DNA of 64,000 bases from Bacteroidota bacterium. GTDB lineage: Bacteria > Bacteroidota > Bacteroidia > B-17B0 > Aurantibacillaceae. The stretch is from assembly GCA_016711805.1 (NCBI GenBank), contig JADJSH010000021.1, positions 1-64,000 on the forward strand, given 5' to 3'. Below the pieces are notes generated by a model. It searched no databases. It saw only the letters and a program-made list of their open reading frames with translations, and was not told the DNA's origin. Shown in pieces: positions 10,351-22,100 of this stretch; position 1 is the stretch's first letter; each line of letters opens with the position of its first letter. Position numbers and translations under genes: made by a program.

Positions 10351-10486
10351 CCACACAGATAGATAGACCATTTAAAAAAATGGGAGTTAAAGATAGGAGC
10401 TTTGCTTTTTAACATAGAATCTATGAGGAAAAACGTAGTTTTCCTAAGCCTTACTCTTATTGTTTTTTCTATGTACCTATGTGGTT
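10351..10486 (-). repeat. MITE-like element, CCACATAG ends, copy 1
   Basis: A roughly 136-bp stretch begins CCACACAGATAGATAG and ends CTATGTGGTTA, giving imperfect terminal inverted repeats. Its inner part (GATAGGAGCTTTGCTTTTTA) is the reverse complement of the inner part of the element at 29082-29221, so the two are inverted copies. It occupies the gap between dnaG and the TPR-SpoIIE gene. No ORF is seen inside. Confidence 0.65.
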
Positions 10487-10538
10487 ATATTTTTTTAAAT
10501 AATCTAATGAGTAAGCAATTTGGTTCTTTATAGCTTTA

Positions 10539-12518
10539 ATGTTAAATTTATCTTTCTTGAAAATAAAACAATACATATTTATCGCCTTATGTTTTTTTAT
10601 TTTTAATGGTTATTCTCAAGTAACAATTAAATATTTAAAAAAATATAATAATCAAATTGCTAATTTGATTGATAATGCTGAGTATGATTCAGCTGATAGG
10701 AAAATAGACAGTTTATATATCATGTCTAAGCAAATTAATTTTATGGAAGGCGTTGCTGAGTCATATAATTTGCGCGGTGCAATTAATAGAGATCAATCTA
10801 ACTTACGAGACGCCTTAGATAATTTTTTGAGCGCCCTAAAGCTATTTGATAGTTTAAAGTTGCCTGTAAAATCAGCTGGATTACAAAACAATATTGGCTT
10901 AATTTACGCCGAAATTAAGGAGTATAGAACAGCCTTGTCTTATTACTTTAAAGCAGAAAAAATCAATTTTTCTAAAAAAGAAAAAATAAATCTGGCAATC
11001 AATTATAACAATATTGCTACCTGTTATCAAAAATTAAAACAGTACACCTCTGCTCAAGTGTATTTAAATAAGTCCTTAGCGCTAAGGCAAGAAGTGAGCG
11101 ATACCGTTGGTATGGCAATGGCTTATCATAATATTGGAATTAATAATCAATTAACCAATCATAATGATTCAGCTATTTACTATTTTAATAGATCGTTGAG
11201 TTATTTAACTGGCATGGGCGAAAATATAGGTCACGCATACAATTATTTAGAGCTGGGAAATTCATTATTGCAACAAGGAAAATTACAAGAAGCAGAAAAA
11301 TATTTATTGAGTTCGCTGCGCATATCTGAAAATAATGAGTTGGAAGGGCTTAAAGTTGAAATTTATAAATATTTAAGCGAATTGTATCAGCAAAAAAATG
11401 ATTACAAAAAGGCATTTGCTTTCCAAAATTTGTATATGTCATCAAAAGAAAATATTGAAAGCGATGAAAATAAAAATGAGATATTAAAAAAAGAATTAGA
11501 GTATGATTTTGCAAAGCGCCAAGAATTACAGCGTAAGGATGCGGAGAACAAACAAGCGATTTCAAATGCTGAAATTCAAAGTCAGAAAAAATTAACTACT
11601 GGCGCTGTAATAGCTTTAGTTATTTTGTCGGGATTAATTATTATAGTATTTAGAAGTTACAATCAAAAACGAAAAGCAAACGATATTATTTCTAAACAAA
11701 AAGAATTGGTTGAGCATAAAAACAAAGAGATTTTAGATTCAATTAATTATGCAAAGTACATTCAAAACGCCTTATTGCCTTCCGAAAAAGTGATCAGCGA
11801 TTTACATGTTGATTGTTTTATTTTATTTAAACCAAAGGACATTGTTAGTGGCGATTTTTATTGGATACATAATAATCCATCAACAAAATCAACTGAAAAC
11901 GAAGTATATATTGCTGCGGTAGATTGTACGGGACATGGGGTTCCAGGAGCTTTGGTAAGTGTTGTGGGAAACAATGGTTTAAACAGATGTGTCAAAGAAT
12001 TTAGTATTCATGATACTGGTAAAATTTTAGATAAATTGTCCGAATTGGTGGAGGAAACCTTTGAAAAAAGTGAGAACGAATTGAAAGACGGAATGGATAT
12101 TTCTTTACTGAAAATTAAGAGTGATACTTCTGCTTCTGCTGATAATAATTTAGTTCATATTCAATGGAGTGGTGCCAATAATCCTATTTGGATTATCAAA
12201 AAAGATTCTCAAATTTTGGAGGAAATAAAAGCCGATAAACAGCCTGTAGGCAAATTTGAAGACAGAAAAGACTTTAAAACGCATCAACTGACTCTGCATA
12301 AAGGAGATCGATTGTTTTTATTTACAGACGGTTATGCTGATCAGTTTGGTGGGCCAAAGGGTAAAAAGTTCAAATACAGGCAGTTAGAGGAATTGCTGCT
12401 ATCAACAACACGTCTAACATTAAATGAGCAAAAACAGGCTTTGGAAAAAGCGTTTGATAGCTGGAAAGCTAATCATGAGCAAGTGGATGACGTATGTATC
12501 ATAGGTATTTCTGTTTAA
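10539..12518 (+). CDS. TPR sensor with SpoIIE-type PP2C phosphatase
   Basis: 659 residues. A signal peptide or first helix (IFIALCFFIFNGYSQ) is followed by about six tetratricopeptide repeats (residues 30-310), a membrane helix (TGAVIALVILSGLIIIVF, near 350), a short coiled coil and a C-terminal SpoIIE/PP2C serine phosphatase domain (SGDFYW, AAVDCTGHGVPGALVS, KDGMD, FLFTDGYADQFGG, QVDDVCIIGI). The layout suggests a periplasmic TPR sensor driving a cytoplasmic phosphatase, probably acting on an anti-sigma-factor antagonist or similar. The target is unknown and no partner gene is adjacent. A paralogue lies at 32125-34224. Confidence 0.88.
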   Translation: MLNLSFLKIKQYIFIALCFFIFNGYSQVTIKYLKKYNNQIANLIDNAEYDSADRKIDSLYIMSKQINFMEGVAESYNLRGAINRDQSNLRDALDNFLSALKLFDSLKLPVKSAGLQNNIGLIYAEIKEYRTALSYYFKAEKINFSKKEKINLAINYNNIATCYQKLKQYTSAQVYLNKSLALRQEVSDTVGMAMAYHNIGINNQLTNHNDSAIYYFNRSLSYLTGMGENIGHAYNYLELGNSLLQQGKLQEAEKYLLSSLRISENNELEGLKVEIYKYLSELYQQKNDYKKAFAFQNLYMSSKENIESDENKNEILKKELEYDFAKRQELQRKDAENKQAISNAEIQSQKKLTTGAVIALVILSGLIIIVFRSYNQKRKANDIISKQKELVEHKNKEILDSINYAKYIQNALLPSEKVISDLHVDCFILFKPKDIVSGDFYWIHNNPSTKSTENEVYIAAVDCTGHGVPGALVSVVGNNGLNRCVKEFSIHDTGKILDKLSELVEETFEKSENELKDGMDISLLKIKSDTSASADNNLVHIQWSGANNPIWIIKKDSQILEEIKADKQPVGKFEDRKDFKTHQLTLHKGDRLFLFTDGYADQFGGPKGKKFKYRQLEELLLSTTRLTLNEQKQALEKAFDSWKANHEQVDDVCIIGISV

Positions 12519-12667
12519 CTAATAAATCAGCCCATTTTTTTAGATTTTGAAAATTGTACTTTTTTTGTCATTCCATCGAGTGAAAGTATCTATCTAGTTA
12601 TTGAAAAATTGTTAAATTAGTATTGATTAAACTACTTTTATCAGATATTCTAAACCCATTTATCAGT

Positions 12668-13073
12668 ATGAAACATCTTTTTTGTTTTTTTTTAACATTC
12701 GCATTAGTTGCTTTAGCAAACATTAGCGATGCAAATGCTCAACAAGTTAATGCTAAAATACAAGAAGTTCTGAGTGATAAAACGGAGGAGGTTTTAGCAA
12801 AATGACCCGGCTAGATTAGCGTTTTATAACGACATTATTGAGAAGAGAACTAAAGTGATGGAAGTTCCTATACATGAAAAAGAAGTATACGTTAAGTTGT
12901 CTACAATCCCCTATTGAATAAGTATAATCCAAATTTATCAAGAGATGTGGTATTTGATCCCTTAATTTTAATCCCTTAAAATATAGCTTTTCTTTTCTTC
13001 AACTAAAACAGAGATTTATCGTGTTGATAATACCGATTATTTAATCATTATTAAACCTCAAACATTTAAGTAA
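12668..13073 (+). pseudogene. Decayed small exported protein upstream of giant gene
   Basis: A signal-peptide start (MKHLFCFFLTFALVALANIS) leads to AKIQEVLSDKTEEVLA. The frame then changes at least three times: NDPARLAFYNDIIEKRTKV, then LLNKYNPNLSRDVVFDP, then TKTEIYRVDNTDYLIIIKPQ before the stop at 13071. Joined, it would be about 134 residues, the size of a small conserved Bacteroidota protein often found beside SprB-repeat genes. I recognise the family by sequence but not its function. Indels near 12799, 12910 and 12965-13005 break it. Confidence 0.65.
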
Positions 13074-13133
13074 ATAGCATTATTTATTTTGGCGATTTTT
13101 AATTCACTAATAAAATTTATACCACACTATAAC

Positions 13134-16100
13134 ATGAAACATCTTTTAACACTATTATTTTCATTCATTATTCTAACATCTGTTGCTCAAACCTTCACGA
13201 TGAATGGTACTAACATTACTTCTTGTACGGGAACATTCTTAGATCCTGGTGGTGCAGGGAATTATGCGAATAGCCAAGATTTCACGGTGACTATTTGTCC
13301 ATCACTGGCAGAGTTCGAAGGTTGTTGTAAATTTCCCTTCTTTTGTCAGTGAAAACGGTTGGGATTTCTTGTATATCTATGATGGAAATACTACAGGCGC
13401 GCCATCGTTAGGAACTATGACTGGAACGCTTGGTGCACTTGTAGTTCAGGCAACTACTGGTAATCCTACTGGCTGTTTAACGTTTGTATGGCATTCAGAT
13501 GGATCAGGCGTTAGATCAGGTTGGGCAGCAACATTGTCTTGTACTACACCTTGCCAAACGATCAACTCGGTGTTTAGTAGTTCTTCGCCTGCCCCAGTTG
13601 GAGGTATTATAAAAGTTTGTCAAGGTCAAACGGTTACCTTTAACGGTACAGCTACCTTTACTGCAGGAGTACCAAGTTATAGTTGGAATTTTGATAATGG
13701 GCAAACGGGAGCTGGAGCTTCAGCCTCTACAACTTATACAGCGCCTGGTGTTTATGTGGTTAATCTAAATGCTACAGCAGCTGGATGTACTAACCAAAAT
13801 AAAATTAATCAAATTGTTCAAGTATCAACTACCCCTTCTTTTTCTGCTACAACAACTAGTACTACTAGTATTTGTTTAGGACAAAGCGCCACTTTAATTG
13901 GATCGGTTACACCAACTCCATTTATTGCTAACTGTACTCCGCCAATTAGTGGAGTGACATATTTACCAGATGGTTCTGGAGTTTCTTATACTTCTGGAAT
14001 TACTGTAGATTGTTATGGTTCCGCTGCTACAATAACATCTGCAGCAGATATATCAAATATATGTATGAGTTTAGAACATTCCTTTTTGGATGATTTAGAT
14101 ATTGTTATTAGATGTCCAAATGGACAAGAGGTTACGTTAAAAGACGATATTGGTGGAGGTGGTACCTATTTAGGAAATCCAATCGACGACGTTACTAGTG
14201 GACCTGGTACTGGATTTAATTATTGTTTTGCAATGAGTGGTGCTGCATTAATGATAAACGGACCAACTGTGACTTCTGGCACCCCCGCACAAGCATCTAT
14301 TGCCGCTGGAACTTACTCACCATCACAAAGTTTAGCTGGATTAATTGGTTGCCCTTTAAATGGAGCTTGGACATTAGTAGTTACGGATAACGCCACACTA
14401 GATGATGGTTATATTTTTAACTGGGACGTAAACTTTAACGTAGCAATTCCTCCATCTCAATCATTTACACCAACTATCGTTTCACAAACTTGGTCAGGAG
14501 CAAACATTACTTCAACAGCAGGTAACAATGCAGTTATTACTCCAACAGCTACTGGCACTCACTGTTATACGTTAACAGCGGTCGATAATTTTGGATGTAG
14601 TTATACAACGGTAAGATGTGTAACGGTAACACCTGGTCCTTATGCAGGGGTTAATAATACATTAACGGTTTGCGGTAACGGAGCAACATCAAATTTATTT
14701 CCATTATTAGGAGCTGGAACTTCTACAACAGGAGCTTGGACTGGTCCATCAGCATTAGCTGGAGGTCATTTAGGAACATTTAATCCTGTAACTTTAGCTG
14801 CAGGAAATTACACATATACAGTTCCAGGCACAGGCTCTTGTCCGCCAGATGTAGCTGTTATAACGGTAATCGAAAACCCAGTTCCAGCTGCAACCTTGTC
14901 TTTCACAAATCCAAGTTGTGGTAATAATAATGGCATTATAGTTATTAATAATACATCTCCCGGAGGTCAAACCATTTCGAGTTTTGCAAGCAGCCTTGGT
15001 GCTATTGCGGGACAAACGGTTACTGGCTTGGGAGCAGGAACACCTGTGATAACTCTCACCAATAACTTTGGTTGTACCTTTACAGTGTCGGCAACATTAA
15101 CCATGACGCCTGGCCCAACAGCTATAACAACAACAACAACTAACGCAACTTGTAGTCTTAATAATGGTAGTTATACATTTGGTACTCCAACAGGAGGAAC
15201 AGCGCCATACACTTATGCTATAAACGGAGGTGCTTTTACAGCAACATCACCGGTTACGGGTCAGGCACCTGGAACATATTCAATAACGGTAAGAGATGCT
15301 AATGGTTGTTTATTTACAAGAACAGTAACAATTACTAACATACCTGGTCCTACCGCTATTGCTGGTACAACAACACAAGCAAGCTGTAATACAAACAATG
15401 GTACTTTTAACGTAACAGGAGTAACGGGTGGAACCGCTGCATATACATATAGTGTAAATGGCGTTTCTACTGGAAGTCTAACAACTGGTTTAGCAGCTGG
15501 TACACATACAATTTTAGTAAGAGATGCCAATGGTTGTACTTTTACAAGAACTTTCACCATCCCGACTTCTAACGGCCCATCAACCTTTGTAGTAAATACA
15601 ACGAATTCAAATTGTGGATTAGCTAACGGAACCTCAACAGTTTCGGGAGTAGTGGATGGAACACCAACCTACAGTTTCTCATTTGATGGAGGAGCTTTTG
15701 GAACAGGAACAACAGCCACAGGATTAACAGCAGGTACACATACAGTAACAGTGCGAGATGTAAACTCATGTACATTAACATTAACGTATGTTGTAAATAA
15801 TAACCCTCCTCCAACCGTATCTGTTACAAACTCATTAAATGTATTATGTAACGGAGCAGCTACAGGAAGTTTATCGGTAGCACCAGCAGGAGGAACCGCG
15901 CCATTTACTTATACATTAACAACACCAACACAAACAAATACAACAGGAAATTTCACAGGTTTAGTAGCAGGAACTTATAGTGTTACTGTAAGAGATAATG
16001 TTGGTTGTACAGCGACTGTAACCGCAGTTATTGCTCAACCAACACCATTAACAGGAACTGTATCGATGATACCAGTAAACTGTTTTGGTAATTCAACAGG

Positions 16101-19100
16101 AACTGTATCGGCAGGTGGAGCAGGAGGAACTTCTCCATATACATATTCATGGCCTGCATTAGGAGCTAGTACATCAGCAACTACTGGTGGCGCAGCAGCA
16201 GGAACTTATTCTGTTATTATAACAGATGCAAATTTGTGTACAATTACAAGAACAGTAACGGTAACTCAACCAACGTCATTAACTTTAACGTCAACATTAA
16301 CAGCTGCAACTTGTGGTAACGCAAATGGTTCAGGAACAGTAACCGTTGGCGGTGGTACAACTCCATATTTATATAATTGGAGTAATGGAGGAACGACAGC
16401 TACATTAACAGCGGCTGCTGCTGGTACTCATACTGTAACTATAACGGATAATAATGGTTGTGTGTTGACAAGAACGGTTAGTATCACTAACATACCAGGC
16501 CCTACCGCTATTGCAGGAACAACAACTCAAGCAAGTTGTAATACAAATAATGGTACTTATAATGTAACTGGAGTAACTGGTGGAACGGCAGCATACACAT
16601 ACAGTGTAGATGGAGTTGGAACTGCAAGTTTAACAACTGGTTTAGCAGCGGGGACACATACAATTTTAGTAAGAGATGCTAATGGTTGTACTTTTAGTAC
16701 TACGTTTGCCATTGGAACAGCAAACGGTCCATCAACGTTTGTAGTCAATACAACCAATTCAAATTGTGGATTAGCTAACGGAACCTCAACAGTTTCGGGA
16801 GTAGTGGGTGGCACGCCAACCTACAGTTTCTCATTTGATGGAGGAGCTTTTGGCACAGGAACAACAGCCACAGGATTAACAGCAGGTACACATACAGTAA
16901 CAGTGCGAGATGTAAACTCATGTACATTAACATTAACCTATGTTGTCAATAATAACCCTCCTCCAACAGTAGCAGTTACAAACTCATTAAATGTATTATG
17001 TAACGGAGCAGCTACAGGAAGTTTATCGGTAGCACCAGCAGGAGGAACCGCGCCATTTACTTATACATTAACAACACCAACACAAACAAATACAACAGGA
17101 AATTTCACAGGCTTAGTAGCAGGAACTTATAGTGTTACTGTAAGAGATAATGTTGGTTGTACAGCAACAGTAACCGCAGTTATTGCTCAGCCAACACCAT
17201 TAACAGGAACTGTATCGATGATACCAGTAAATTGTTTTGGTAATTCAACAGGAACTGTATCGGCAGGTGGAGCAGGAGGAACAGCTCCATATACATATTC
17301 ATGGCCAGCATTAGGAGCTAGTACAACAGCTACTACAGGTGGTGCAGCGGCAGGAACTTATTCAGTTGTAATTACAGATGCAAATTTGTGTACAATAACA
17401 AGAACTGTAACGGTAACACAACCAACATCATTAACCTTAACATCAACTTTAACGCCAGCAACTTGTGGCAACGCTAATGGTTCGGGAACAGTTACTGTTG
17501 GTGGCGGTACACCAGGATATACTTACAACTGGAGTAATGGAGGATTGACGAATGTATTAACAGCAGTATCTTCTGGGATTTATACAATTACAGCTCAAGA
17601 TTTAAATGGTTGTGTGATTTCAAATACAGTTAACGTGACTAATATACCAGGACCAACTGCTATTACAGGGACAACTACTTTAGCAGGTTGCGGATTATTA
17701 AACGGAACACACAATGTAACAGGAGTAACCGGTGGAACAGCAGCATACACATATAGTGTTGATGGAGTTGGAACGCCAAGTTTAACAGCTGGTTTAGCAG
17801 CAGGTACTCACACAATTTTAGTAAGAGATGCAAATGGATGTACATTTAGTACAACATTTAATATCAATACAGCAAACGGCCCAACAACAGCGACAGTGGT
17901 TACAACAAACGCTAGTTGCGGAGCTGCTAATGGTACAGCTACAATTACTGGTGTTACTGGTGGCGTAGGACCTTATCAATATTCATTTGATGGCGGCGCT
18001 TTCGGATTAGGAGCAACAACTTCAGGTTTAGCAGCGGGAACTCATTCAGTAATAATTAGAGATGTGAATTCTTGTACTTTAGCTATTACATATACTGAAT
18101 TTAATAATAGTGGACCAACAGCATCAGTAACTAGTTCGTTAGATGTATTATGTAATGGTGCATCAACAGGAAGTGTAACAATAACTGCAGCTGGTGGAAC
18201 AGCACCATTTACTTACACTTTAACAGCACCTACTTTAACAAATACTACAGGAAATTTCACAGGTTTACCAGCAGGTACATATAACATGATTGTTAGTGAT
18301 AATTTAGGTTGTACAGCAACGGCTTCTGTTACATTAACTCAACCTACACCATTGACCTTAACTGTAACTGCATTGCCAGCTAGTTGTTTTGGTTCGGCAA
18401 CAGGAACAGTTTCTGCTTCAGGATCAGGAGGTGTTGCACCATATACTTATTTATGGCCAGCATTAGCTTCAAATACAAACGCAACGGTTAGTAACGTTGC
18501 AGCGGGTACTTATTCAGTAACTCAAACAGATGCAAATGGTTGCACAATTACACAAGGTGTAACGGTAACACAACCAACATCTTTAACTTTAACATCAACT
18601 TTAACGCCAGCAACTTGCGGTAATGCCAATGGTTCAGGAACAGTTACGGTTGCAGGCGGTACACCAGCATACACTTATAACTGGAGTAATGGTGGAATTA
18701 CAGCAGTATTGAGCGGAGCATCAGCAGGAACTTACACGTTAGATGTAACAGACTTTAAAGGTTGTGTTTTAACTAGAACATTAACAATAACTAATATCCC
18801 AGGCCCAACGGCTTTAACAGGAACTACTACATTAACAGGATGTGGATTATCAAATGGAACACATAACGTCACAGGAGTAACAGGAGGGACAGCTGCTTAT
18901 TCTTACAGTGTTGATGGAGTATCAACTCCAAGCTTAACATCAGGTTTAGGTGCTGGTACTCATACCATAATGGTAATGGACGCTAACTTCTGCACATTCA
19001 GTACAACATTCAATATCAATACTGCAAACGGACCAACTTCGGCAACGGTAGCTACAACAAATGCAAATTGTGGAAGTGCAAACGGAACAGCGACAGTTAC

Positions 19101-22100
19101 GGGAGTAACAGGCGGATCTCCTGCTTATCAATACTCATTTAATGGAGGAGCTTTTGGTGCAGGAACAACTATTACGGGCTTAGCGCCTGGAACTCATACA
19201 TTAACGGTTACAGACATAAATTCTTGTGTTTTAACTATTAACTTCACTGTTGGAAACAATCCGTTACCAACCGCATCAGTAACTAACTCTATAAATATTA
19301 ATTGTTTTGGAGGAAGCACAGGTAGTTTTACGGTTGCAGCTTTAACTGGAATAGCACCTTTCACTTATACATTAACGGCTCCTGCACAATCTAATACATC
19401 TGGTGTGTTCACAGGATTACCAGCTGGCTCTTATAATGTAACAATTGGAGATAATACAGGTTGTACAACAACGGCTTCTGTTACGTTAACAGAACCGACA
19501 CCATTAACATTAACGGTAACGTCTTTACCAGCTAGTTGCTTTGGTTCGGCAACAGGAACAGTTTCTGCATCTGGATCTGGAGGGATTGCACCATATACGT
19601 ATTTATGGCCAGCATTAGCTTCAAATACAAATGCAACAGTAAGTAACGTTGCTGCAGGTACTTATTCAGTAACTCAAACAGATGCGAATGGTTGTACAAT
19701 TACACAGGGTGTAACAGTTACACAACCAACATCATTAACCTTAACATCAACCTTAACACCAGCAACTTGTGGTAATGCCAATGGTTCAGGAACAGTTACG
19801 GTTGCAGGCGGTACACCAGCTTATACCTACAATTGGAGTAATGGCGGTATTACAGCAGTATTAAGTGGAGCATCAGCAGGTACATATACGTTAGATGTAA
19901 CAGACTTTAAAGGTTGTATTTTAACAACTACTGTTGCTGTAACTAATATCCCAGGTCCAACCGCAATAACTGGAACAACTACTTTAGCGGGATGTGGTTT
20001 ATGTAATGGTACATATAACGTCACAGGAGTAACTGGTGGAACAGCTGCTTATTCATATAGTGTGGATGGAGTTGCAACAGGAAGTTTAACTGCTGGTTTA
20101 GGAGCAGGAACTCACACAGTTGCAGTAAGCGACGCTAATTTATGTACGTTTAATACAACATTTGTTATTGGAACTACCGCAGGACCTGTAACGGCAACTG
20201 TAGCAACAAGCAATGCAAGTTGTGGAAGTGCAAACGGAACTGCTACTGTAACTGGTGTTACGGGCGGAGATCCTGCTTATCAATATTCATTTGATGGTGG
20301 TGCTTTTGTTACTGGAACTACGACAACAGGACTAATTGCTGGCACTCATACATTAACTATTCAAGATGCAAACTCATGTGTATTAACGATTAATTACAAC
20401 GTGTTAAATAACGGTACACCAACTGCTGCAGTTATTACAACAACAAATACTAGTTGTTTTGGTGGAAATAACGGAGGATTTACTGCAGCTGGAGCTGGAG
20501 GAAGTGGAGCTCCATTTACTTATACATTAACGGCTCCTTTTCAAACAAGTGGTTCAGGTACTTTCACTGGCTTAACAGCAGGAACATATACGTATATTAC
20601 CCAAGACATTGCTGGTTGTACTGTAACTTCAACAGCAGTTGTTGGTGAGCCAACTCCTTTAACATTAACTGTAACATCAGTTCCAGCTTTATGTTTTGGA
20701 ACTGCAACCGGTACAGTTAATATTGTTGGAGGTGGAGGAACGCCAGCTTATTCTTATAGTTTAAATGGAGGCTCTCCTCAAACAGCATCTTCTTATACAG
20801 CAGTGGGTGCAGGTAGTTATATTGTAACAATTAGAGATGCAAATAACTGTACAGCCACACAAACTGTTCAAGTAATAGAGCCAGCACCTTTAGCAATTCA
20901 AGTTGCTACACAAAATGCAAACTGTACTGCCGCTAATGGTATTATTACAACTACGGTTTCTGGAGGCACGCCAATATACACTTATACTTGGTCAGCTGGT
21001 GGCGCTGGACCGTCATTGAACGGTGTTGTAGCAGGTACTTATACAGTGACAACAACCGATGCAAATGGCTGTTCTATTACAACTCAGCCAGTTGTTGGTT
21101 TAACGCCAGGCGGAACGGCTTCGATTACGGCTATTTCAAATATTACTTGTAATGGCGCTAATGACGGAGCGTTGACCGCAAATCCAATTGGAGGAGCAGC
21201 GCCTTATACTTATTCTTGGACTCCAGGAGGCCAAACAAATTCAACAGCAACTAATCTCGCGCCTGGAACTTATACTTGCGAAATAACAGATTTCTATGGA
21301 TGTAAAGCTTCAGCAAGTGCAACAGTAACACAGCCTACAACACTAACAGTTATTATGAACTCTAATAACGTGAAATGTTTTGGCACGGCAACAGGTACGG
21401 TTACTGCTGCGGGAACAGGTGGAACAGCTCCATACACTTATTTATGGCCAACTTTAGCTAGTACTTTATCTACAGTGCCTAATGTTGCTGTAAATGATTA
21501 TTCTTGTATTGTAACGGATGCTAATGGATGTTCTATTACGCAAAGTATTACGGTAACAGAACCAACACCAATTGCTTTAACATCAACAGTAACATCTGCA
21601 AACTGTAACCAACCAAATGGATCGGCTACGGTAACAGCAACAGGTGGAGCATCAGGTGCTTACACTTATTCTTGGAGTGCAGGATCAACAACAGCAATTC
21701 AAACAGGAGTAGCTGCAAATACCTATACAATTGAAGTGACCGATGCCAATCTTTGTGTACAAACTTTAGCAGTAACAATTCCTAATATTGCTGGCCCAGT
21801 AATGACGGTAGCTAGCCAAACTAACGTAAGTTGTTTTGGGTTATGTGATGGTGTTGTTACCACAAGTGTAACAGGTGGAGAGCCAGGTCCCTACGTTTAT
21901 TCGTGGAGTAACGGTCTTGTAAGTCCTATTGGAACTAACTTATGTGCTCAAATTTATACAGTATCAGTAACCGATCAAGCAGGATGCGTGGCCTCTATGA
22001 GTGTAAATATTACTGAGCCTACACAATTATCGGTAACTATACTACCAACTGATCCAAAATGTTTTGGAGCATCAAATGGTTTTGGTATTGCAGCTGGTTT

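Noticed and set aside
13516..20024. Many minus-strand ORFs of 60-100 codons opposite the giant gene
   Set aside because: They arise from the low-complexity Gly/Thr codons of the repeats; composition is Arg/Val-rich and there are no starts or families worth annotating.
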